A DNA stretch of 14,839 nt, taken from Bacteroidota bacterium. Lineage in GTDB: Bacteria > Bacteroidota > Kryptoniia > Kryptoniales > JAKASW01. The notes below the pieces were generated by a model, which did no database searches, was not told the origin of the DNA, and saw only the letters and a program-made list of their open reading frames with translations. The DNA lies in contig JAJYOS010000050.1 of NCBI GenBank assembly GCA_021796055.1, positions 1 through 14,839 of the forward strand, given 5' to 3'. A program made the position numbers and the translations under genes. Below are positions 7,057 through 13,936 of the stretch, piece by piece (position 1 is the first letter of the stretch; each line of letters starts with the position of its first letter).

Positions 7057-8250
7057 ATGGAAATGAAAGAGAAAGAAGGTAAGTACATTCTGCACACATA
7101 CAAGCGCTTGCCGATAGAAATCGACCATGCCGATGGCGTGTATATATATTCCAAAGACGGGAAAAAATATTTGGACTTCTTCGGTGGAATAGCGGTGAAC
7201 GCGTTGGGATACAACAACCCACGCGTAAATGCCGCGATCATCGACCAGGTCAAACGATACATGCATGTCTCTAACCTCTTCTATATGGATTCACAGATCG
7301 AATTAGCGGAGGCGTTCTGCAATTTATCGGGCTACTCGAAGCTGTTTCTGGCCAACTCGGGAGCAGAAGCGATCGAGGCGGCTGTGAAGATCGCGAGGAA
7401 ATGGGGGAGCACACTTGAGAAAACCGGTCTCATTGCACTCTCGAATTCTTTTCACGGCAGGACTATGGGAGCTCTTTCACTTACGGACAGACCCAAGTAC
7501 CGGACCGGTTTCGGACCATTTCTTCCGAACGTGGAGCACGTGGAGTTCAATGATTCAACCGATCTCAAGAGCAAAGTTAACGCATCGACGGCGGCGGTAT
7601 TCGTGGAATTCGTGCAGGGCGAGGGAGGAGTCAACGTCCTCTCTGACGAGTTCGTCGAAGAGCTTTTCGCGTTGAAGCGAAAACATGGCTTCCTCGTTGT
7701 AGCGGACGAAATCCAGGCGGGAATTTATCGCACGGGCAAACTCTTCTCTTACGAGCACTACGGCGTTCATCCTGATCTCGTGACCGTAGCCAAGCCTCTT
7801 GGCGGCGGGCTTCCTCTCGGCGGTGTGCTGGTGGATGCCTCCATCGAGGACGTTCTCGGTTACGGAATGCATGGGACAACTTTCGGCGGTAATCCAGTAG
7901 CTTGCGCCGCGGGACTCGCGACGATAAGGGAGCTTGCCGAGAAAAGAATCGACTTGCAGGTCGCGAAGGTAGGCGGGTACCTTAAACTCAAACTCCTGGA
8001 TCTTCAGAAAGAGTTTCCTGATTTCATTTCGGAAGTGCGCGGGCTTGGGCTGATGATCGGAGTCGAATGCCGAACGGAGTGTTCAGAAATAGTCTCGTCG
8101 TTGATGTCCAAAGGAGTTCTCGCGAATTGTACCAACGGCAACGTGATTCGTCTCCTGCCTCCGCTTATCATTCAGGAAGAGCACGTCGATATGTTTTTGT
8201 CTAAACTGAGAGAGGTCATACTCGAGAGGGCGAAAGTCGCAACAAAGTAG
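7057..8250 (+). CDS. Class III PLP-dependent aminotransferase, acetylornithine/ornithine type
   Basis: This 397-residue fold-type I enzyme transfers amino groups with pyridoxal phosphate. Landmarks are 'ANSGAEAIEAAVKIAR' (99-114, phosphate-binding), 'FHGRTMGALSLT' (132-143, which stacks on PLP), 'VADEIQAGIYRTG' (215-227, Asp217 to the pyridine nitrogen), 'TVAKPLGGGLPLGG' (243-256, Lys246 the Schiff-base lysine) and 'HGTTFGGNPVACAAG' (272-286). The full-length match is best to the ArgD/acetylornithine transaminase group, which would place it in arginine biosynthesis. However, no other arg gene is nearby, and 'QAGIYRTG' departs from the usual 'QTGxGRTG', so a different omega-amino acid substrate is possible. 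ATG 7057 has only a weak GGAA upstream; ATG 7063 is an alternative. It is the last gene of the acyl-CoA synthetase operon; a terminator-like hairpin lies about 90 bases downstream. Confidence 0.85.
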   Translation: MEMKEKEGKYILHTYKRLPIEIDHADGVYIYSKDGKKYLDFFGGIAVNALGYNNPRVNAAIIDQVKRYMHVSNLFYMDSQIELAEAFCNLSGYSKLFLANSGAEAIEAAVKIARKWGSTLEKTGLIALSNSFHGRTMGALSLTDRPKYRTGFGPFLPNVEHVEFNDSTDLKSKVNASTAAVFVEFVQGEGGVNVLSDEFVEELFALKRKHGFLVVADEIQAGIYRTGKLFSYEHYGVHPDLVTVAKPLGGGLPLGGVLVDASIEDVLGYGMHGTTFGGNPVACAAGLATIRELAEKRIDLQVAKVGGYLKLKLLDLQKEFPDFISEVRGLGLMIGVECRTECSEIVSSLMSKGVLANCTNGNVIRLLPPLIIQEEHVDMFLSKLREVILERAKVATK

Positions 8251-8338
8251 GAGCAATGTGCATGAGTATCGGTCTTGCTGCTGATCATCAGCTTGAAGTT
8301 GCAGAGGAGAGCTACGCAAATTCAAACAGCAGTGAACC

Positions 8339-8370
8339 TTCCGCAGCTTTCCGTGCTGTCGGAATTTTTT
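8339..8370 (+). terminator. Probable intrinsic terminator after the aminotransferase
   Basis: TTCCGCAGC (8339-8347) pairs with GCTG, a bulged T, then CGGAA (8355-8364). This gives nine pairs with a seven-base loop and one bulge, followed directly by six Ts (8365-8370). It lies 88 bases after the aminotransferase stop and 28 bases before the next gene, so the downstream gene would need its own promoter or read-through; I see no convincing promoter between. Confidence 0.55.
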
Positions 8371-8397
8371 CCGTAGTAAACTCTAAAGGGGGCTTGA

Positions 8398-8775
8398 ATG
8401 GGTACGCAGCAGCTTCTTATGATGGTTCTAGTCGCAATCATTGTAGCCATAGCAATCTCTCTGGCTGTGGTCTACTTCAAATCGCACCAGCAGGAGACTG
8501 AGATTAACGAAGTAATTAACGAGATGAATCATATCGCGGCAACGGCGCAGGGATGGTATCGGAAACCGGTTACATACTCTGGTGGCGACGGATCCTTCGC
8601 CGGTTTCACATTGGAAACCATTGGTGAACCTGATTCGAGCGATCTCGCCAGATACGAAGTGGTGTCTGTTAGCGATCGGCTGATTCAGCTTAAAGCAACC
8701 GGCTATCAGAATTTCACCGTATCCGTAAACGTTTATCCCGATTCCATCGGCCGGTACAGCGTGCTGAGATATTGA
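8398..8775 (+). CDS. Short membrane-anchored protein of unknown function (pilin-like N-terminus)
   Basis: This 125-residue protein starts with MGTQQLL and a single hydrophobic helix (about residues 7-27). A charged helical stretch (29-50) and a polar, probably beta-rich exported domain follow, with alternating hydrophobic residues in 'RYEVVSVSDRLIQLKATGY' and 'NFTVSVNVYP'. The architecture, an N-terminal helix continuing into an amphipathic helix and then a small beta domain, recalls type IV pilin-like or pseudopilin proteins, but the usual prepilin cleavage site with Glu at +5 is missing. It is therefore a hypothetical anchored protein. ATG 8398 has an AGGGGG ribosome-binding site about seven bases upstream. 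Its TGA overlaps the TTG start of the tryptophanase (TTGA), implying translational coupling. I recall short proteins with nearly this N-terminus in Ignavibacteria-like genomes, but cannot name a family. Confidence 0.7.
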   Translation: MGTQQLLMMVLVAIIVAIAISLAVVYFKSHQQETEINEVINEMNHIAATAQGWYRKPVTYSGGDGSFAGFTLETIGEPDSSDLARYEVVSVSDRLIQLKATGYQNFTVSVNVYPDSIGRYSVLRY

Positions 8776-10157
8776 ATACGATAATCGAGCCGTTTAAAAT
8801 CAAATCGGTCGAACCGATAAATTTCACCACCCGGGAATACAGGGAACGAGCGATAAGAGAAGCTTTTTACAACCTCTTCTTGCTTAAGGCCGATGACGTC
8901 CTGATCGACTTCCTCACCGACTCCGGAACCGCCGCGATGAGCTCGAAACAGTGGGCCGCAATCATGGACGGCGACGAGTCGTACGCAGGATCGAGGAGCT
9001 TCTTCAAGTTCGAAGAAGTAATCAAAGAGCTTACCGGCTTTAAACATATTATACCCACTCACCAGGGAAGAGCTGCGGAGAAGATCTTATTCACCGTAGT
9101 TGGCGGCCTGGGGAAGGTCATACCCAATAATACTCACTTTGATACTACCAGAGCCAATGTTGAGTTCTCTGGTTCGGAGGCGGTCGATCTCCCCGTAGCT
9201 GTTGCGCTTGACACTGAAAAACGGGCTGACTTCAAAGGGAACATGGATCTTGACAAGCTTGAAGCCCTCATAAAGAAGACGGGTCGCGAGAACATTCCGT
9301 TATGCTTCCTCACGGTAACAAACAACTCTGTAGGTGGCCAGCCTGTTAGTATGAGCAACATCCGCAGGACTAAGGCGCTATTGAATAAATACGACATACC
9401 TCTTTTTATCGATGCATGCCGGTTCGCAGAGAACGCGTTCTTCATCAAGCTAAGGGAACCTGAGTACCGGGACAGGAGTGTTAGGGACATAGCGCACGAG
9501 ATGTTCAGCTACGCCGACGGTTGTACGATGAGCGCGAAGAAGGATGCGCTGGTAAACATCGGGGGATTCCTTGCCTTGAACGATTCCGGACTCGCGGAAA
9601 AGGCCAGAAGTCTTCTCATTATGACGGAGGGATTCCCGACTTACGGCGGGCTCGCGGGGCGCGATCTCGACGCAATAGCTCAAGGTCTGACTGAAGTTCT
9701 CGATGAGGATTATCTTAAGTACAGGATCAGGTCTGTAGAATATTTCGGTGATAAACTCGAGAAGGCTGGCGTGCCAGTTTTGGTCCCGACCGGCGGTCAT
9801 GCCGTGTTCCTCGATGCCCACCGATTTCTGCCGGATATTCCGCCCGAAAACTTCCCTGGACAGGCGCTGTCTGTTCAGCTTTATCTAGAAGGAGGTATTA
9901 GGAGCGTCGAGATCGGATCCGTAATGTTCGGAAAGGAAGTTGACGGAAAGTTCTTCGGGGCGCAGCTTGAACTTGTGCGCCTGGCAATTCCGAGAAGAGT
10001 CTACACGCAAAGCCACATCGATTTCGCCGCGGAAGTTGTTATCGAGGTCTTCAGAAAAAGGAATTCCATTCCTGGCTATAAAATAACTTACGAACCTCCT
10101 TTCCTAAGACATTTCACGGCTCATTTTGAAGCGCTACCGATCGGAGGCCGATATTAA
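8772..10157 (+). CDS. tnaA: Tryptophanase (L-tryptophan indole-lyase)
   Basis: This 461-residue PLP-dependent beta-eliminating lyase splits tryptophan into indole, pyruvate and ammonia. It aligns end to end with the tryptophanase/tyrosine phenol-lyase family: 'LTDSGT' (48-53), 'YAGSRSFF' (71-78), 'PTHQGR' (95-100), 'GGQPVSM' (188-194), 'SAKKD' (254-258, Lys257 the PLP lysine), 'GFPTYGG' (287-293), 'GGHAVFLDA' (341-349) and 'FLRHFTAHF' (444-452). Much of the backbone ('HEMFSYADGCTM', 'LVNIGGFL', 'GLAGRD') reads like tyrosine phenol-lyase, but the specificity positions look like tryptophanase: Asp124 rather than Thr, Phe288 rather than Met, Ile381 rather than Arg, His447 rather than Phe. The start is TTG 8772 in a TTGA overlap with the preceding gene. 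This start reproduces the family's exact N-terminal length, so I prefer it despite a weak ribosome-binding site. No tnaC-like leader or tnaB permease is adjacent. Confidence 0.9.
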   Translation: MNTIIEPFKIKSVEPINFTTREYRERAIREAFYNLFLLKADDVLIDFLTDSGTAAMSSKQWAAIMDGDESYAGSRSFFKFEEVIKELTGFKHIIPTHQGRAAEKILFTVVGGLGKVIPNNTHFDTTRANVEFSGSEAVDLPVAVALDTEKRADFKGNMDLDKLEALIKKTGRENIPLCFLTVTNNSVGGQPVSMSNIRRTKALLNKYDIPLFIDACRFAENAFFIKLREPEYRDRSVRDIAHEMFSYADGCTMSAKKDALVNIGGFLALNDSGLAEKARSLLIMTEGFPTYGGLAGRDLDAIAQGLTEVLDEDYLKYRIRSVEYFGDKLEKAGVPVLVPTGGHAVFLDAHRFLPDIPPENFPGQALSVQLYLEGGIRSVEIGSVMFGKEVDGKFFGAQLELVRLAIPRRVYTQSHIDFAAEVVIEVFRKRNSIPGYKITYEPPFLRHFTAHFEALPIGGRY

Positions 10158-10188
10158 ATCTGAGCGTCTGCGTGATGCATCTTTGAAG

Positions 10189-10193
10189 GGAGG
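10189..10193 (+). promoter_or_regulatory. Shine-Dalgarno GGAGG selecting TTG 10201
   Basis: GGAGG, within AGGGAGGAG, stands seven bases before TTG 10201. The longer frame beginning at ATG 10126 would overlap the tryptophanase gene by 32 bases and add 25 poorly conserved-looking polar residues before the zinc ribbon, so the TTG start is preferred. Confidence 0.6.
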
Positions 10194-10200
10194 AGAACGT

Positions 10201-10911
10201 TTGTCTTCGATAAAATGTCAGGTGTGCAACAGCGACAATCTGGGTCTCGCGGTGCGCTGCTCGTCGTGCGGGAGTATTCTCCAGGACAGCGTGAAGGCCC
10301 TCGACCTCTTCACGACTGTGTTTGATATCTGGCGTTATCCAGACGCGACGTTGAAAAAGATCATACTTGCCACTCATCGTAACTATTCATTTCTTCTGGC
10401 GGCTCTAGAGGGTATCGGGCTGAGTTTCCTGACTCTTTATATTGTGAAGGCGGCCGATATTTATTCAATACAGTTTGGACGCCTACTCCTCACCGGGACA
10501 GTTCTTGGCATCGCGGTTTTCCTTCCCGCCGTGTATTTGTTCGGTGTTGTGAACTTTGTCGTCTTGAGAGTCTGGAGGTCGGGCGCTTCGATGAAGGGCT
10601 TTCTATCGAGTGTTATCTACTCGCTTCACCCAATCGCGCTCGGAGCCGTGCTTCTTGTTCCGATGCAGGTGGCGATATTCGGCAGCTTCCTTTTTTCCAA
10701 CAATCCACCCCCGCAGGTGATAAATCCCGTCTCGTTCTACTTCTTGGCATTCCTGGATGTTGTCTTCGTCATTTCGGTTTTCTACCTTTTTCTACGTCTG
10801 GCTAAGATTGTTTTCGGAACGCGATTACTCCTGATCAGCTTCGTCGTACTTTTGTCGGGTGTATTCGCGGTCGCTTTGGAAATTGCAAAACGAATAATGC
10901 TGAACAAGTGA
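10201..10911 (+). CDS. Zinc-ribbon plus Yip1-type multi-pass membrane protein
   Basis: With the TTG 10201 start the protein has 236 residues. Residues 6-23 form a treble-clef-like zinc ribbon (Cys6-x2-Cys9, Cys20-x2-Cys23). A short amphipathic linker with 'LDLFTTVFDIWRYPDATLKKII' spacing leads into five hydrophobic helices (about 62-83, 95-120, 136-165, 176-200 and 207-230). The linker-plus-five-helix plan is that of the Yip1 domain family. In bacteria these are inner-membrane proteins of undetermined role, often with a zinc ribbon at the N-terminus. It begins 43 bases after the tryptophanase stop and may be co-transcribed with it, although no metabolic link is apparent. Family membership is inferred from layout and the 'FLSSVIYSLHPIALGAVLL' helix, in which Yip1 proteins typically carry a conserved Ser/Pro. 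A generic zinc-ribbon membrane protein is the alternative. Confidence 0.7.
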   Translation: MSSIKCQVCNSDNLGLAVRCSSCGSILQDSVKALDLFTTVFDIWRYPDATLKKIILATHRNYSFLLAALEGIGLSFLTLYIVKAADIYSIQFGRLLLTGTVLGIAVFLPAVYLFGVVNFVVLRVWRSGASMKGFLSSVIYSLHPIALGAVLLVPMQVAIFGSFLFSNNPPPQVINPVSFYFLAFLDVVFVISVFYLFLRLAKIVFGTRLLLISFVVLLSGVFAVALEIAKRIMLNK

Positions 10912-10951
10912 GCCCGTATCTCGATTAATTTCTAAATAATTGAAAGGCGAA

Positions 10952-11674
10952 ATGGAATATCTTAACTCTATAGCAAATGTGAAAAATGGTTTGATAGTAT
11001 CATGCCAATTCGATCCGGCGGATCCGTTCAACAGTCCGGAATACATCTCGATCTTCGCGCTGTCGGCGCAGTTAGGCGGTGCCTCCGGTATCAGAACGGA
11101 GGGGAAAGATAACATCATGGCGACGAAGGGAAGAGTGCAAATCCCCGTGATTGGGCTGATCCAAAAGGCTTACGATGACGGAACTGTGCTCATTACGCCG
11201 GATCTCAAGGATATTGAAGATATAATAGAGGCGGGAGCAGATATCGTCGCCCTCGACGCGACGGAGAGAGTGCGCCCGAACGGTATGACCGGCTTCGAGT
11301 TTTTCAAGCGTGTAAGGTCCGAACATCCCGGCACGCTCCTCCTCGCCGATGTATCCACATTTGAAGAAGGTGTCCAGGCGGCTGAGCTTGGCGCCGACCT
11401 GGTTTCGACAACCCTTTCCGGCTACACGCCCGCAACCATTTCGAAAGCGAGGGAAGGAGTCGATTTCGATTTGATCGAAAGACTTTCCGATTCTCTCGTG
11501 GTTCCGGTGATCGCGGAGGGACGGATCCTCCTTCCCGCTGAAGCTGCTCACGCTCTCGAACTCGGAGCGTATTCAGTGGTCGTCGGCGCCGCTATTACAA
11601 GACCTACCGTTATAACTCAGATGTTCGTACATGAGATTCAAACGAGAACGATGACTAATGATAAGGAAGATTAG
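10952..11674 (+). CDS. nanE: NanE-type N-acetylmannosamine-6-phosphate 2-epimerase
   Basis: This 240-residue TIM-barrel protein has the NanE pattern throughout: 'GLIVSCQ' (13-19), 'GGASGIR' (42-48), 'IPVIGLIQK' (64-72), 'ITPDLKDIEDIIEAGADIVALDAT' across 81-104, 'LLADVSTFEEG' (130-140), 'STTLSGYTP' (152-160), 'VPVIAEGRI' (184-192) and 'VVVGAAITRP' (209-218). The residues used by characterised NanE enzymes for substrate phosphate and catalysis (Gln19, Arg48, Lys72, Asp133, Glu189) are all present. The reaction is interconversion of N-acetylmannosamine-6-phosphate and N-acetylglucosamine-6-phosphate in sialic acid catabolism. No nanA, nanK, nagA or nagB is in view. ATG 10952 is preferred over TTG 10940: it gives the usual short NanE N-terminus and has AAAGG eight bases upstream. 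Its 3' end overlaps the next gene by 17 bases. Confidence 0.87.
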   Translation: MEYLNSIANVKNGLIVSCQFDPADPFNSPEYISIFALSAQLGGASGIRTEGKDNIMATKGRVQIPVIGLIQKAYDDGTVLITPDLKDIEDIIEAGADIVALDATERVRPNGMTGFEFFKRVRSEHPGTLLLADVSTFEEGVQAAELGADLVSTTLSGYTPATISKAREGVDFDLIERLSDSLVVPVIAEGRILLPAEAAHALELGAYSVVVGAAITRPTVITQMFVHEIQTRTMTNDKED

Positions 11675-12671
11675 AGTTATACAATTCGGTCTCGGCGAGA
11701 TAGGAACGAGTATCGTAAGGGCCCTTCTGAAGAACAGCGACCGATTCGAGCTGATCGGCTGCGTGGATACCTCTCCCGAGAAGGCGCATATCGATATCGG
11801 CGAATTGGTGGAGCCGAAGGGAATTTATAATCTGCAGGTAGTGGAATCCATTTCATCGCTGAAGCGAAAGAAAGCGGATGTCGTCATCCACGCGGCAGGG
11901 TCTTTTATTCCTGAGGCGGCGGAGCAGGTCGCTTACCTGATGGAGCGTGGATACAATGTGATGACCACGGCGGAAGAACTCTTCTTTCTCAGGCGGCGCG
12001 ACCCGAAACTTTTCAAGAAGCTCGACTCGCTCGCGAAGCGGAAGCGAGTAAGACTTCTGGCAACGGGGATAAATCCAGGCTTCGTCATGGACAGCCTCGT
12101 GTTGATGCTGACTACGCCGTGCGTTTCGTTGTCGAGCATAAGGGCCGAGAGAATGGTAAACCTGAGCCGGCGCAGGTTGGCCCTGCAGCGGAAGCTCGGG
12201 GTTGGTTTAACCTCCCAGGAATTTCTCGAAAGAACAGGCTCGGGGCGTTTTGGGCCGATCGGGCTGACCGATTCCGCGGAATTTATCGCGCACTACCTCG
12301 ATGTCAAGTACGACGACATTCGCTCAACCCTGCAGCCGATCGTGGCTGATCATGACTTTGATGGCGATGACGTGTTCGTCGCGAAAAACCATGTTGTCGG
12401 CGTAAGGCATGAGGTTGTTGTGGACAGAGACGACAGGGAAGTTATCAATCTGAGACTTACCATGCGAATCGACGCTTCGATTGAGTACGACGCGGTTTTC
12501 ATCGAGGGGGAGCCTCCGGTCAACGTCGTGTTCAATAATGGGATTATGGGAGATGTCGCCTCTGTCGGAATGATACTAAACCAGGTCGGCGATTTTCTCG
12601 CTTCTCCACCGGGGTACCACGATATGGCCCAGGTGAAGATCCCACACTTCGAGATGGATCACATATCGTGA
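11658..12671 (+). CDS. DapB-fold NAD(P)-dependent oxidoreductase, 2,4-diaminopentanoate dehydrogenase-like
   Basis: This 337-residue protein has an N-terminal Rossmann domain: a beta strand then 'GLGEIG' (11-16), an acidic end of the second strand at 'GCVDTSPEK' (34-42), and 'DVVIHAAGS' (74-82). The central segment 'LLATGINPGFVMDSLVLML' (133-151) and the following 'RRRLALQRKLGVGLTSQEF' (171-189) match the 2,4-diaminopentanoate dehydrogenase/DapB-like family, which acts on amino groups of small diamino acids. The characterised member belongs to ornithine fermentation, but none of its partner genes is here, so the substrate is open; family-level assignment only. ATG 11658 lies inside the end of nanE (17-nt overlap), and the TGA overlaps the GTG of the exchanger gene. 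This means its translation is tied to both neighbours. Confidence 0.78.
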   Translation: MIRKIRVIQFGLGEIGTSIVRALLKNSDRFELIGCVDTSPEKAHIDIGELVEPKGIYNLQVVESISSLKRKKADVVIHAAGSFIPEAAEQVAYLMERGYNVMTTAEELFFLRRRDPKLFKKLDSLAKRKRVRLLATGINPGFVMDSLVLMLTTPCVSLSSIRAERMVNLSRRRLALQRKLGVGLTSQEFLERTGSGRFGPIGLTDSAEFIAHYLDVKYDDIRSTLQPIVADHDFDGDDVFVAKNHVVGVRHEVVVDRDDREVINLRLTMRIDASIEYDAVFIEGEPPVNVVFNNGIMGDVASVGMILNQVGDFLASPPGYHDMAQVKIPHFEMDHIS

Positions 12672-13936
12672 CGACGTCACGATATACCTACTATTTCATT
12701 TTCATGTCGCTGTACAGCGTCGTCGTCTCAGTGTGGTTGCACACATTCCCGAGCGATACCGCCGGATTTGTCGCCTTCCTTTGCTTCAGCACTGTGATTG
12801 TCTCGGCCCTGATTATCAGTTGGGCAGCCGAAGCCGCGGAGTTCAGCATAAGTCAGGGTCTTGCCGTCGCTATAGTCGCTCTTCTGCAGGTTGTCCCGGA
12901 GTTCATGGTCGAGGCGGTTATCGCCTGGCATAAAGATATTGACTTGATGATGGCGAACTTCACCGGCTCGAACAGGCTCCTGATGGGAGTCGGCTGGCCG
13001 CTTATCTTCATTACCGCGGATATCTATTCGAGGTTGAAACATGGTGAGAAAATTGAAGTGATTCAGCTGAGGCGGGAGAATATCGTTGAAGTGCTCGCGC
13101 TCTTCATCTCTTCGCTATACTTCATTGTGGTCCTACTGAAGCGCGATCTACAGATTTACGACGGGATTTTTTTGGGCTCCGTGTTTATCTTTTATATGTA
13201 TATCCTGCGAGTGCTCCCGGAGGAAGAAGAAGAAAAGAAGGAAGATCTGCTGGCGATGCCGCGCGCGCTGGTCTCGATTGAAAGCGATAAAAAGAGGGGA
13301 TTCACGCTCTTCATCCTCTTTCTTGTCGGGGGGCTGGCGATGTGGGCTGTCGCGGATCCTTTCCTCAATAGCATGAAAGAGGTTTCGGTGGCGTTTGGCA
13401 TAAGCACATTTGTGTTCGTGCAGTGGGTCGCGCCGTTCCTCTCCGAGTTTCCTGAAAAAGTGACAGCGTTCTATTGGGCCAGGACCGTAAGATTAGCTCC
13501 CATGGCGCTGCTTAACATGATAAGCAGCAAAGTCAATCAGTGGACGCTTCTTGTCTCCATGATACCGATAGTTTACTCGATATCCATGGGAAGAGTATCC
13601 ACGATACCGCTGGATATCCATCACAGAGAGGAAATACTCCTATCAATGATGATGACATTTTACGGCTGTGCCACACTTGCCAAGCTGAAGTTCACGCGCG
13701 GGAACGCGGCAGTCCTTTTCCTTCTGTGGTTGGCGCAGTTCCTTTACCCAGGTAATTTCACTTTCATGCCCGCGCTTCCGTTGGTCGGAGACAACTCGAG
13801 GATTATAGTGTCGATTGTATTTGGCGCTCTGACGATTTACGAGATCGTGAAGCATCACGGAGAATTCAGGATACGGGACGGGATCGCCGAAACGATACGT
13901 TTGGCAAAACGGAGAGGGGCAACTGCAGAACCATGA
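12668..13936 (+). CDS. Divergent CaCA-family (sodium/calcium exchanger-like) membrane protein
   Basis: This 422-residue polytopic protein has two internally related halves, as in cation/Ca2+ exchangers. The first half carries an alpha-1-like repeat 'VVPEFMVEAVIAW' to 'NFTGSNRLLMGVGWP' (75-111), and the second an alpha-2-like repeat 'PFLSEFPEKVTAFYWAR' to 'LLNMISSKVNQW' (256-292). The two acidic ion ligands of the family seem kept (Glu78 and Glu263). The Thr-Ser that normally precede them are replaced (Gln-Val before the first, Ser-Glu before the second), and the alpha-2 Asp/Asn position reads as Asn283. Ion choice is therefore uncertain. A cytosolic loop between the halves is strongly acidic then basic (EEEEEKKED, 185-193, followed by DKKR). 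The GTG start overlaps the upstream stop (GTGA). The C-terminal tail (about 397-422) is basic. Confidence 0.75.
   Translation: MTTSRYTYYFIFMSLYSVVVSVWLHTFPSDTAGFVAFLCFSTVIVSALIISWAAEAAEFSISQGLAVAIVALLQVVPEFMVEAVIAWHKDIDLMMANFTGSNRLLMGVGWPLIFITADIYSRLKHGEKIEVIQLRRENIVEVLALFISSLYFIVVLLKRDLQIYDGIFLGSVFIFYMYILRVLPEEEEEKKEDLLAMPRALVSIESDKKRGFTLFILFLVGGLAMWAVADPFLNSMKEVSVAFGISTFVFVQWVAPFLSEFPEKVTAFYWARTVRLAPMALLNMISSKVNQWTLLVSMIPIVYSISMGRVSTIPLDIHHREEILLSMMMTFYGCATLAKLKFTRGNAAVLFLLWLAQFLYPGNFTFMPALPLVGDNSRIIVSIVFGALTIYEIVKHHGEFRIRDGIAETIRLAKRRGATAEP

Noticed and set aside
8280..8292. Inverted repeat GCTGAT-C-ATCAGC
   Set aside because: A one-base loop cannot form a hairpin, and as an operator it stands alone with no second copy, so I give it no function.
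8256..8501. 81-residue plus-strand frame before the membrane-anchored protein
   Set aside because: It runs through the terminator hairpin and into the anchored-protein gene in another frame, with low-complexity Ser/Asn/Gly-rich content and no family resemblance.
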